DNA of 64,000 nt from contig NZ_JARUBJ010000002.1 in NCBI RefSeq assembly GCF_029626145.1, positions 4,065,501 to 4,129,500 on the forward strand, given 5' to 3'. Source of the DNA: Micromonospora sp. WMMD961 (GTDB lineage: Bacteria > Actinomycetota > Actinomycetes > Mycobacteriales > Micromonosporaceae). This document shows positions 16,625 to 24,608 of this stretch, piece by piece (positions within the stretch are counted from its first letter, which is position 1; each line of letters begins with the position of its first letter). The notes below the pieces were generated by a model. That model saw only the letters and a program-made list of their open reading frames with translations, had not been told where the DNA came from and did no database searches. A program made the translations under genes and the position numbers.

Positions 16625-17508
16625 TGGAACGTGTCGCCTTCCTCATCGACTCCTCCGGGGAACGGGTGGACTGCCTGCTCAACCCGGAGACCGTGCAGGT
16701 GACCCGGCTCGCCGGCGTACGCCATCGGGGTGCCGCCGGCGGGCAGCTCACCGGCTCCGGGCTGGCGGACGACCCGCTGGTCTTCACCGGCGGCGGCCGG
16801 ACCGAACTGGTGCTCGACCTGCTGTTCGACGTCGACTTCGTGGAGGCGCAGGTCCGTCCGGTCGACGTCCGGGTGCTCACCCGTCCGCTGTGGATGCTGG
16901 CGGAGAACTCCGCCGTCGAGCATGGTTGGCTGCGCCCTCCGCTGGTGCGGTTGGTCTGGGGAAAGACCTGGAACGTACCCGGCGTGATCATCGCGGTGGC
17001 GGAGCGGTTCGACGCGTTCACCGGCACCGGGTCGCCCCGACGCTCCTGGCTGCGGCTGAAGCTGGTCCGGGCCGCCGAGACGGCCGACCAGGCGGAGGTC
17101 GGCTTCGAAGAGGAGTTGGCCGCGGCGAGCACCCCGGCCGCCGCACCGGGCAGCGCGGTGATCGCCGCCGGCGACGGCGCGGCCGAACCGGGCCGTAGCG
17201 GCGTGCGCTTCGACCTGCTGGCCAACGACGCGCTCGGCTCACCGTTGCGCTGGCGCCTGCTGGCCGAACACAACCGGATCACCGATCCCCTCGCCGTGCC
17301 GGCCGGCACCACCCTCGCGGTCCCACCACCGGGTGCCCCGAGCGGCGGCGCAACGGTGGTGGGTGCGGTGACGGGCGCCGCGCGGGCGCTGGCCGGCGCG
17401 GTGGGTGCCGGCGCGTCGTTCGTCGGAGCGTCGACCGCCACCGCACCCGCCGCCTGGGGCCCGTCGGGCTCCACCGCCCCCGGCACCAACCCCGGGGGTA
17501 CGCCGTGA
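16624..17508 (+). CDS. CIS-1 tube-binding hub protein with degenerate LysM domain
   Basis: 294 residues of the CIS tube-protein N-terminal family (Afp7/Pvc7 type). The N-terminal domain has RVAFLIDSSGERVDCLLNPE and LVLDLLFDVDFVEAQVRPVD. At about residues 200-240, LANDALGSPLRWRLLAEHNR followed by PLAVPAGTTLAVP has the LysM pattern with a second strand ending in a Val-Pro. In Afp-like particles this protein links the last tube ring to the VgrG-like spike. Its C-terminus is Ala/Gly-rich and disordered. It starts at the last base of the linker gene and its stop overlaps the spike start by 4 nt, so translation is coupled. Confidence 0.85.
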   Translation: MERVAFLIDSSGERVDCLLNPETVQVTRLAGVRHRGAAGGQLTGSGLADDPLVFTGGGRTELVLDLLFDVDFVEAQVRPVDVRVLTRPLWMLAENSAVEHGWLRPPLVRLVWGKTWNVPGVIIAVAERFDAFTGTGSPRRSWLRLKLVRAAETADQAEVGFEEELAAASTPAAAPGSAVIAAGDGAAEPGRSGVRFDLLANDALGSPLRWRLLAEHNRITDPLAVPAGTTLAVPPPGAPSGGATVVGAVTGAARALAGAVGAGASFVGASTATAPAAWGPSGSTAPGTNPGGTP

Positions 17509-19097
17509 CGAGCGGGGCGCCCCGGGCGTTGACCGTCCTGCTCGACGGCGTCGAGTTGGCCGGCGCGGCCCGTCAGCGGATCCGCTCGCTGCGCGTGGCG
17601 GCACGCCTCGACCAGCCCACCCAGGCCGAGTTGGTGCTCGCCACCACCGTCGGGGCCGGCGCGTTCGACCCGGCGGTCCGCCTCGGCACGACCCTCGACG
17701 TACGGCTGGCCGATCATGCCGATGCCCTGTTCGGTGGTGAGGTCACCGCGGTGGAGGTCGACTACGCCGCCGACGGTGCCGCGCTGCTGCGGCTGCGCGC
17801 GTACGACCCGCTGCACCGGCTGCGTAAGCGGCAGGGGTTGCGGGTGTTCACCTCGGTGACCGCGGTGGAACTGGCGCGGGAGCTGTGCGGCGAGGTGGGG
17901 TTGACGGTGACCGCCGACGTCGACGGGCCACGGGTGGAACGGTTGTCGCAGCACCGGCACAGCGACCTGGAGTTGCTGCGGGAGGTGGCCGGGCGGGCCG
18001 GGCTGCACCTGGCTGCCGACGGTGACGGGGTCCGGTTGGTCACCCTCGCCGGTTACGGGGAGCCGGTCGCGTTGACCCTCGGCGCGGGTGTGCACACCCT
18101 GCGACTGTCCACCAACGCCGACCAGGCCGGCGGTGCGAGCGTGGCCCTGGGCTGGCACCCGCAGCGGGCCGTGGTGATCAGCCAGCAGGCCGACGAGGCG
18201 CGCTGCGGCCGATCCGCCGACGACCGCCCGGACCCGGCCGACGTGGGCGCCGGCGGGGTGCGTACCGCCGTGGACCAGCCCGGCCGCAGCGACGACGAGT
18301 TGGCGGCGTTGGCCCAGGCCCGACTGGACACCCGGGCGGCGGCGCTGGTCACGGCCGAGGGGGTGGCCGAGGGCGATCCGGCGCTGCGGCCGGGCCGGCG
18401 GATCGACCTGGGCGGTGTGCCCGACCCGGTCGCCGGGGCGTACGTGCTGACCGAGGTGGTGCACACAGTGGACGGCAACGGGCACCTGACCCGGTTCTCC
18501 ACCGTGCCGCCGGTCGCCCCTCCGACCGAGGCCGGCGGTGCGGTGGTCACCCTGGGCACGGTCACCGACGTCGGTGACCCGGACGGGCTGGGCCGGGTCC
18601 GGCTGACCCTGCCGGCGTACGGGGGCCTGGACGCCGGCTGGCTGGCCGTCCTCTGCCCCGGCGCGGGACGGGGCAAGGGCCTGGTGGCGCTCCCCGACCC
18701 GGAGGACACCGTGCTGGTGGTGCTGCCCGGCGGCGAGCCGGCGTCGGGCATCGTGCTCGGTTCGCTGTTCGGCGCCGTCGAGCCGTACGACGCGGGCATC
18801 GACGGCGGGCGGGCCCGGCGCTGGACGATGCGTACCGCCGGCGGTCAGTCGATCGTCGTCGACGACGTGAACCGCAGCCTGCGACTGGCCACCGAGGGCG
18901 GCAGCTTCCTGGAACTGACCCCCGATCTGGCCACCCTGCACGCGGCGTCCGACCTGGTGATCTCCGCACCCGGCCGGGCGATGGTGGTACGCGCTCGCAG
19001 CGTGGACTTCCTGCACGCCGAGTCGACCGAGGACGCGACGACGGCGGCCCAGCAGGCCCGTTCCCTCGCCCGCGCCCACCACGAAGGAGGCGGCTGA
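17505..19097 (+). CDS. CIS-1 baseplate hub/spike protein, VgrG-like
   Basis: 530 residues. The first two thirds match the hub fold (phage GPD family): ELVLATTVGAGAFDPAV, then LRLRAYDPLHRLRKRQGLRV and LVTLAGYGEPVALTLG. From about residue 345 a gp5-like OB domain begins (VVTLGTVTDVGDPDGLGRVR with LTLPAYGGLDAGWLAVLCPG), followed by the short strand repeats of a trimeric spike needle. Trimers form the centre of the baseplate and carry the PAAR-like tip encoded next. The GTG start overlaps the preceding gene by 4 nt and the stop overlaps the next ATG by 1 nt. Confidence 0.92.
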   Translation: MTSGAPRALTVLLDGVELAGAARQRIRSLRVAARLDQPTQAELVLATTVGAGAFDPAVRLGTTLDVRLADHADALFGGEVTAVEVDYAADGAALLRLRAYDPLHRLRKRQGLRVFTSVTAVELARELCGEVGLTVTADVDGPRVERLSQHRHSDLELLREVAGRAGLHLAADGDGVRLVTLAGYGEPVALTLGAGVHTLRLSTNADQAGGASVALGWHPQRAVVISQQADEARCGRSADDRPDPADVGAGGVRTAVDQPGRSDDELAALAQARLDTRAAALVTAEGVAEGDPALRPGRRIDLGGVPDPVAGAYVLTEVVHTVDGNGHLTRFSTVPPVAPPTEAGGAVVTLGTVTDVGDPDGLGRVRLTLPAYGGLDAGWLAVLCPGAGRGKGLVALPDPEDTVLVVLPGGEPASGIVLGSLFGAVEPYDAGIDGGRARRWTMRTAGGQSIVVDDVNRSLRLATEGGSFLELTPDLATLHAASDLVISAPGRAMVVRARSVDFLHAESTEDATTAAQQARSLARAHHEGGG

Positions 19098-19435
19098 TGC
19101 GCTGGATCCACAGGGACTCGGTGATCACCTGTGATCACGACGGCCGGGTCGAGAACCGGCCGTCGCGGGAGTGGGTGACCGTCACCGGCGTGCCCGTGCT
19201 GGTGGACGACGACCCGGAAGGACGCTCCATCGTCGCGTGTCCGAACTACGGCCCGACCGTCAAGCCGTGCACGAAGACCCTGACCGTCCGGGTCGGCTAC
19301 AGCGACTGGGTGCGCGTCGACGGGCACCGGGTGGTGCTCTCGCACCTGTCGGGGTTCACCAACGGCACGCCGCCGGGGCTGGTCAAGCACACCGTGCGGG
19401 ACCCGCGCCAGCAGTTCCTGGGAGCGGACCGGTGA
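19097..19435 (+). CDS. CIS-1 PAAR-like spike-tip protein
   Basis: 112 residues placed between spike and gp25, the usual position of the tip protein. It has Cys/His-containing segments (CDHDGRVENRPS, IVACPNYGPTVKPCTKT, HRVVLSHLSGFTNGTPPG). The closing pattern of a glycine followed by a valine/lysine strand resembles PAAR-like (DUF4280-related) tips that sharpen the spike and may bind a metal ion. No extra toxin domain is fused at the C-terminus. It overlaps the spike stop by one base and the gp25 start by 4 nt. Confidence 0.75.
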   Translation: MRWIHRDSVITCDHDGRVENRPSREWVTVTGVPVLVDDDPEGRSIVACPNYGPTVKPCTKTLTVRVGYSDWVRVDGHRVVLSHLSGFTNGTPPGLVKHTVRDPRQQFLGADR

Positions 19436-19866
19436 GGGCCTTCCGCTTCGTCGGTGCCGGCTTCGACGCCGGCCGTAGCGGCGGGTTGGCGCTCACCGCC
19501 GCCGGCGGCCTGGCGATGACCGAGGGCGACGAGAGCGTACGGCAGGCGCTGTTCCTGCTCTTGTCGACCACGCCGGGCGAACGGCTGATGCGACCCGGGT
19601 ACGGGTCCCGGCTGCACCGGTTGGTCTTCGCACCCAACGACGACACCACGGCCGGCCTGGCCATCCACTACGTCCGGCAGGCCATCGCCCGGTGGGAGCC
19701 CCGGGTCGAGGTGATCGACGTGGACGCCGGGCCGGACCCGGACGACGCGTGGCGGCTGGTGATCCGGTTGGACTACCGGGTGCGGGCCAGCCTGACACCC
19801 GGGCAGCTGGTCTTCTCCGTGGACCTGCTCCCGGCCGACGAGCCCGTGCAGGGAGGACCCTCATGA
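19432..19866 (+). CDS. CIS-1 baseplate wedge protein, gp25-like
   Basis: 144 residues from GTG 19432 (GTGA overlap). The GPW/gp25 family core is clear: DESVRQALFLLLSTTPGERL followed by MRPGYGSRLHRLVFAPND, with the EPR segment (RWEPRVEVIDVD) near residue 100. In contractile tails gp25 connects the baseplate wedges to the sheath and nucleates sheath assembly. Length and motif order are normal for the family. Confidence 0.94.
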   Translation: MRAFRFVGAGFDAGRSGGLALTAAGGLAMTEGDESVRQALFLLLSTTPGERLMRPGYGSRLHRLVFAPNDDTTAGLAIHYVRQAIARWEPRVEVIDVDAGPDPDDAWRLVIRLDYRVRASLTPGQLVFSVDLLPADEPVQGGPS

Positions 19867-22589
19867 CACTGCCCGTGCCGCACCTGGACGACCGCGGCTT
19901 CCTCGACCTGGTCACCGAGGCCCGGGATCGGATCCGGCAGTCCTGCCCGGCGTGGACCGACCTGTCGGCGCACGACCCCGGCATGGCGCTGGTGGAGGCG
20001 TTCGCGCACCTGACCGAGGTGATGATCTACCGGCTGAACCAGTTGCCGGAGAAGGCGTACGTCTCGTTCCTGAACCTGCTCGGGGTCTCCCGGCACGCAC
20101 CGACCGCCGCCTGGGCGGACGTCCGGTTCACCCGTACCGGCACCGATCGTGTGGCGGTCCGGATCCCGGCGGGCCTGCGGGTCGCGGCGGCTCGCGGCGC
20201 GGACCCCCGGCCGGTCGTGTTCGTCACCACCGAACCGGCGTTGCTGCCCGCCGACGAGACGTCGGTGACGGTACGGATGCACCACTGCGAGACGGTCGAG
20301 GCGGAGCTGCTCGGTGTGGGCACCGGCCAGCCGGGTCAGGTGCTACGCGCCGCGCACGCCCCGCTGGCGCACACCGCCGAACCGCTGGACCTGCTGCTCG
20401 GCGTGGAGGTGCCGGCCGGCACCGTGGAGTTGGGCGCGGCGGCCCGCGAGCACGACGGCCGCACGTTCGAGATCTGGCAACCGGTGGACAGCTTCGCCGG
20501 GCTCGGCCCGCAGTCCAAGGCGTACCTGGTGGACCGCTGCTCGGGCACCGTCACCTTCGCCCCGGCCCTGGACCTGCGGCCCTCGGCCGCGCCGCCGGAC
20601 GCCGCCGCGCCGGCCCCGGCGGGCGCCCCGACGCCGGTGACCGGGGCGGCCCCGACGCCGGTGACGGTTGCGGCCGTGCCGCCGGCCGGGCGGCAGGTCC
20701 GGCTCTGGTACCGGTGCGGTGGCGGTCCCGTCGGCAATGTGGCGGCGGGCACCCTGGCCAGCCTGCGCGACCCCCTGCCCGGGGTGAAGGTGGACAATCC
20801 CACGCCGGCCGCCGGTGGCCGCGAGATGGAGGCGCTGGAGTCGGTGCTGCTGCGCGGCCCGTACGAGTTCTTCGCGCAGCAGCGGGCGGTGACCGCCCGC
20901 GACTTCGAGGTGCTCGCCACCAGCTCCGGCGCGGTGGCGAGAGCCCGGGCGTTCACCCGCGCGGCGGTGTACAGCTTCGCCCGGCCGGGCGAGGTCGAGG
21001 TGGTGCTGGTCCCGTACGTGCCGCCCACCGCGCGCCCCAACGGCCGGCTTCCGGTGGCGGTGCTCCGTGAGCACGAGGTGCCGGAGGCGCGGCACCGGGT
21101 CGAGGCGGACCTGGAGGAACGCCGGATGGTGGGCATCCGGTCCCGGGCGACGTGGGCCCGGTTCAAGGCGGTGTCGGTACGCGCCCGGGTGGTGGTCCGC
21201 CGGGAGGAGGACGTGGACGCCGTCCGCAGCCGCATCCACGACCGGCTGCACCAGACGTTGAGTCCGCTGCCGACCGCGCTGAACCCGACCGGTTGGCCGT
21301 TCGGGGAGCCACTGCGGGCGTCCAACGTGTACCGGTTGCTGGAGCACGCCGAGCCGGGTGTGCGCTACGTCGAGTCGGTCCGGTTCGTGGTCGACGAGGC
21401 CCCCGACGCGGAGGTCCGCGCCCTGGCCGTGGACCAGTACCAGCCGCGCACCTGGTACGCCGGGCGCGGCCCGGTGGTGTTCCGCTCCAGCAACGCCGGC
21501 GCGGGATGGGAGCCGGCCGGCCGCTTCGAGGGCGAGACGGTGCTGCGGGTGGCGCCCGCTCCCGCGCCGGTACGACCGGGCATCGTGGCGCGTCCCGGCT
21601 CGGTGGCCGTGGTGACCCTACGCGCCTCCGGCGGCTCCCGGGTGCACCTGAGCACCGACCTGGGCGAGACGTGGTCGCTGCTCACCGACCTGGACTCGCG
21701 GATCTCCGACGTGGCCTGGCTGGACCGTGACGGCGCGGGCGCGTTGCTGGTCGCCACCGACACCGGCCTGTACGAGGTGTCGCTGCTGCCCGGGGCGGTG
21801 CCGTTGCAGATCCTGGTCGACCCGTCCGACGCCGATCGGGGGTTCTACGCGGTACGCGCGTTCGTCTCGGAGCGTGGCGCACCCGGTGTCGCGGTGGCCG
21901 CCCAGGCGAGCTTCGGGGTGTACCTGTCGACCGCCGGTGGTCGGCCCGGCAGCTTCACCCACGTCGGGTTGTCGAACGTGGACAACCGGGTCCTCGCCGT
22001 GCAGTACGACGGCCCCGCCACGTTGCTGTGGAGCGGGGCCGGCGAGCCGGACCCGAAGAAGCCCGGCCAGGGCTGTCACCGCACCCGGCTGTTCGAGTCC
22101 GACGTGAAGTGGCAGTCGACGCAGTCCGGGTGGATCGGCGGCACCTGCCGCGACCTGGCGATCGCCGGGTCGCTGGCGGTGGCGGCCACGCAGAGCGGCG
22201 GGGTGTTGCGGCTGGACACCCTGGCCGCGCAGCCGCAGTGGCAGTCGGTGTCGGTCAACTGCGGGTTGCCGCTGCGGGACCGGACCCGGTTCGTGCCGGT
22301 CGACGCCATCGCGGTGAGCGGCCCGACGGCCGGCACCACGACAGCCGGCGGCACGGGCGGCACGACGGCCGGCGGTTCCGGTGCGTCGGCCGGTGGTTCC
22401 GGTGCGTCGGAGCGGCTGATCCTGGCCGGCGGCGACCGCGGCGTCCACCGCAGCGCCACCGCGGTCGACTGGACGCCCAGCGCCAACCAGGCCACCGCCG
22501 ACGTGGTGACCGTCCCGGATACCTGGCTGCTCTGCTCCGGCGAGCACGACATCGAGGTGGTGCGCCAGGATGCGACGCTCGGCGATTGA
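19863..22589 (+). CDS. CIS-1 baseplate J-like protein fused to a beta-propeller-like domain
   Basis: 908 residues. The first ~520 are a baseplate-J/gp6-like wedge protein: DPGMALVEAFAHLTEVMIYR at the start, RGPYEFFAQQRAVTARDFEV in the middle, and NVYRLLEHAEPGVRYVESVR near its end. From about residue 525, repeated blades appear with BNR/sortilin-like elements (VVFRSSNAGAGWEP, VHLSTDLGETWSLLTDL, GALLVATDTGLYEV), interrupted by a Gly/Thr/Ser linker. A propeller on a wedge component is unusual and might contact the cell surface or replace tail fibres. It starts within the gp25 stop (ATGA) and overlaps the next gene by 20 nt. Confidence 0.88.
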   Translation: MTLPVPHLDDRGFLDLVTEARDRIRQSCPAWTDLSAHDPGMALVEAFAHLTEVMIYRLNQLPEKAYVSFLNLLGVSRHAPTAAWADVRFTRTGTDRVAVRIPAGLRVAAARGADPRPVVFVTTEPALLPADETSVTVRMHHCETVEAELLGVGTGQPGQVLRAAHAPLAHTAEPLDLLLGVEVPAGTVELGAAAREHDGRTFEIWQPVDSFAGLGPQSKAYLVDRCSGTVTFAPALDLRPSAAPPDAAAPAPAGAPTPVTGAAPTPVTVAAVPPAGRQVRLWYRCGGGPVGNVAAGTLASLRDPLPGVKVDNPTPAAGGREMEALESVLLRGPYEFFAQQRAVTARDFEVLATSSGAVARARAFTRAAVYSFARPGEVEVVLVPYVPPTARPNGRLPVAVLREHEVPEARHRVEADLEERRMVGIRSRATWARFKAVSVRARVVVRREEDVDAVRSRIHDRLHQTLSPLPTALNPTGWPFGEPLRASNVYRLLEHAEPGVRYVESVRFVVDEAPDAEVRALAVDQYQPRTWYAGRGPVVFRSSNAGAGWEPAGRFEGETVLRVAPAPAPVRPGIVARPGSVAVVTLRASGGSRVHLSTDLGETWSLLTDLDSRISDVAWLDRDGAGALLVATDTGLYEVSLLPGAVPLQILVDPSDADRGFYAVRAFVSERGAPGVAVAAQASFGVYLSTAGGRPGSFTHVGLSNVDNRVLAVQYDGPATLLWSGAGEPDPKKPGQGCHRTRLFESDVKWQSTQSGWIGGTCRDLAIAGSLAVAATQSGGVLRLDTLAAQPQWQSVSVNCGLPLRDRTRFVPVDAIAVSGPTAGTTTAGGTGGTTAGGSGASAGGSGASERLILAGGDRGVHRSATAVDWTPSANQATADVVTVPDTWLLCSGEHDIEVVRQDATLGD

Positions 22590-23085
22590 ACGGCTGCTGC
22601 CCGCCGCATACCAGCGGGCCTGCGTGCCCGGCAGTGTGCTCTGGACGCTGCTGGACGTCATGGAGGCGCTGCACGCCCCGGACGAGGCGATCCTCGCCGA
22701 GGTGGACGCCCTGTTCGACCCGTACCGGGCGCCGGACGGGCTGGTCGTGCGGTTGACCCGCTGGGTGGCGATGGATCACGTGGTGGCGTCGTCCCGGCCG
22801 GACACTCCGCTGCCGCTGCCGGTGGGCCGGCTGCGTGACCTGGTGGCCAACGCCGCGTTGCTGGCCCGGTGGCGCGGCACCCCGTACGGGATACGCCGGG
22901 CTCTTGAACTGGCCACCGGAATGTCGGGCTTCACGATCGACGAACCCGCCGAGCAGCCGTTCCACGTGGTGGTGCGGGTGCCGGCGGCCGCCGCCGGTCA
23001 GCTCGCCGTGATCACCCGCATCGTCGAGGCGGAGAAGCCCGCCTCGACCACCGTCGAGATCGTCCTGGAAGAGGAGTCGTCATGA
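22570..23085 (+). CDS. CIS-1 phage tail protein I-like baseplate component
   Basis: 171 residues. The segment RSAIERLLPAAYQRA at the N-terminus, LVANAALLARWRGTPYGIRR in the middle and a final beta domain match phage tail protein I (P2 gpI/Afp12-like), the second wedge partner of baseplate J. It overlaps the preceding gene by 20 nt and the following one by 4 nt. In phages this protein attaches tail fibres; no fibre gene follows here. The next gene encodes a membrane-spanning Ig/carbohydrate-binding-like protein instead. Confidence 0.86.
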   Translation: MRRSAIERLLPAAYQRACVPGSVLWTLLDVMEALHAPDEAILAEVDALFDPYRAPDGLVVRLTRWVAMDHVVASSRPDTPLPLPVGRLRDLVANAALLARWRGTPYGIRRALELATGMSGFTIDEPAEQPFHVVVRVPAAAAGQLAVITRIVEAEKPASTTVEIVLEEESS

Positions 23086-24005
23086 CCACCGAGTGGGCGG
23101 TCGTCGCCGCCGCCGAACAGTTCACCCTCGACCCCCGCAACAGCGGCGAGCTGACGTTCACCGTCTCCAACCCGGGCAACGCGCCGGACACCGTCGTGTT
23201 CGACGTGGCTCCCGGTGACGGTTCGCAGCGGGCGTGGTTCACCGTCGCCGAGCCGCAACGGGTGGTACCCGGGCAGGGCTCGGTGTCGTTCCTGGTCACA
23301 CTTGCCGTGCCGGCCGGCACCGCACCTCGGCGCTACGACATGACCGGGTTCGCGTACTCGGCGAACACCGCCCCGGAGGAGAGTTCCCGTTCCAGCGGTC
23401 GGGTCACCTACGAGGTGCGGGCGGTCGCGCCGCCCCGGCGTACCCCCTGGTTGTGGATCGCCGCCGCGGCGGCGTTGGTGTTGGTGGTGGTGACCGTGGG
23501 AGTCGTCCTGCTGACCCGCGACTCGGGCCCCGGCGAGCCACGCGTGGTCACCGTCGAGGCGGAGAGCCTCATCGACGGTGCGACCGTCGAGTCACCGAGG
23601 AAGAGCGGGGCGACGGTGGAGGCGCAACCCGACTGCTGCGAGTTGACCTGGTCCGGCGGCAACCAGTTGTTCTTCAGGGGTCTGGCCATCGGCGACAAGG
23701 TCACGATGACGGTGCAGATCCCGGCCGACGGCACGTGGCGGTTCGCCGCGGTGCGGACCACCGCCACCGACTACGCCAACACCGTCTTCTCCATCGACGG
23801 CAACCAGGTCGGGGGCACGTTCCTCGGTTTCACACCGAGTGTGCTGAAGACAGAGTTCCTCGACGTCGGCACGGTCCAGCTCACCAAGGGCCCGCATCAG
23901 GTCACCCTGCTGGTGGTCGGCAAGACGCAGGGCACCAACCGCTACTACGCCGGCGTCGACGTGCTCCGGTTCAGCGAGGTCGTGTCACCGGCCGCCGCGC
24001 GATGA
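23082..24005 (+). CDS. CIS-1-linked membrane protein: Ig-like domain, one TM helix, carbohydrate-binding-like domain
   Basis: 307 residues. Residues 12-112 look like an immunoglobulin/NPCBM-type beta sandwich (SGELTFTVSNPGNAPDTVVF). A single transmembrane helix follows at 122-145 (WLWIAAAAALVLVVVTVGVV). The C-terminal half (about 155-300) resembles a CBM6/35-type sugar-binding domain, starting VVTVEAESLIDGA and containing ADGTWRFAAVRTT and GPHQVTLLVVG. There is no signal peptide, so the N-terminal domain may be cytoplasmic and the sugar-binding domain outside. That would suit a tether between baseplate and envelope. It overlaps the tail I gene by 4 nt. The function is inferred. Confidence 0.78.
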   Translation: MTTEWAVVAAAEQFTLDPRNSGELTFTVSNPGNAPDTVVFDVAPGDGSQRAWFTVAEPQRVVPGQGSVSFLVTLAVPAGTAPRRYDMTGFAYSANTAPEESSRSSGRVTYEVRAVAPPRRTPWLWIAAAAALVLVVVTVGVVLLTRDSGPGEPRVVTVEAESLIDGATVESPRKSGATVEAQPDCCELTWSGGNQLFFRGLAIGDKVTMTVQIPADGTWRFAAVRTTATDYANTVFSIDGNQVGGTFLGFTPSVLKTEFLDVGTVQLTKGPHQVTLLVVGKTQGTNRYYAGVDVLRFSEVVSPAAAR

Positions 24006-24463
24006 GCGGCCGGCAGAAGGCACTGCTGGGAGTGCTGGCCGTCCTGCTGGTGGCGCTGTTCGTGGTCGCCATCGGGGCGGGCCGCGACGACCGGGGTGAC
24101 CCGGGAGCCCGGCACGGGCTGGTCGACCGGTTGGGGGCGCTGGGCGGCGAGCAGGCCGCGGTGGACCCGGCGACGGTCAGCGCCGACTGCTTCGAGGAGC
24201 CCGGCCGACTGGTCTTCTCGGGCAGTTGCGAGCTGCGCGTCGCCGATCCCGGCGGGTTACGCACCCTGGTGCTGCGCAGCGCGGCGCGGTTCACGGTCAC
24301 CGCGCCGGCCCCGGGCGACGCCGACCTGACCATCCGTGACGAGGTCGAACCGGCCGCCGACGGCACCGGGGCGGTGGCGAAGATCGCCGTCGACGACGCC
24401 ACCGAGATCGGCGTGCGCTGTCCCGGCCTCGGTTCCTGCACGGTCGTCGTGGCGACGTCCTGA
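24002..24463 (+). CDS. membrane-anchored beta-rich protein, uncharacterised
   Basis: 153 residues from ATG 24002 (overlapping the previous stop by 4 nt). The N-terminus has one hydrophobic helix (about 7-25, LLGVLAVLLVALFVVAIGAG), an uncleaved anchor or signal peptide. The remainder is predicted mostly beta and contains four cysteines (SADCFEE, SGSCELR, RCPGLGSC), suggesting an exported domain with disulfides. No family is recognised. Its coupling to CIS-1 genes suggests an envelope role in the same system. The coding end (GGTCGTCGTGGCGACGTCC) is the apparent source of the 21-bp repeats that follow. Confidence 0.65.
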   Translation: MSGRQKALLGVLAVLLVALFVVAIGAGRDDRGDPGARHGLVDRLGALGGEQAAVDPATVSADCFEEPGRLVFSGSCELRVADPGGLRTLVLRSAARFTVTAPAPGDADLTIRDEVEPAADGTGAVAKIAVDDATEIGVRCPGLGSCTVVVATS

Positions 24464-24586
24464 CCTGTCGTCGTGGCGTGCTGACCTGCCGTCGTGGCGT
24501 ACTGACCCGCCGTCGTGGCGTGCTGACCCGCCGTCGTGGCGTGCTGACCCGCCGTCGTGGCGTGCTGACCCGCCGTCGTGGCGTGC
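24461..24586. repeat. 21-bp tandem repeat (six copies)
   Basis: Six consecutive units of the form TGACCCGCCGTCGTGGCGTGC start at 24461, 24482, 24503, 24524, 24545 and 24566, with one to three differences. The first unit begins exactly at the stop codon of the preceding gene, and the last coding bases resemble the unit. The array separates that gene from the next ribosome site (GAGAGGAGG at 24593-24601). Confidence 0.93.
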
Positions 24587-24608
24587 TGAATTGAGAGGAG
24601 GCGCTGTC

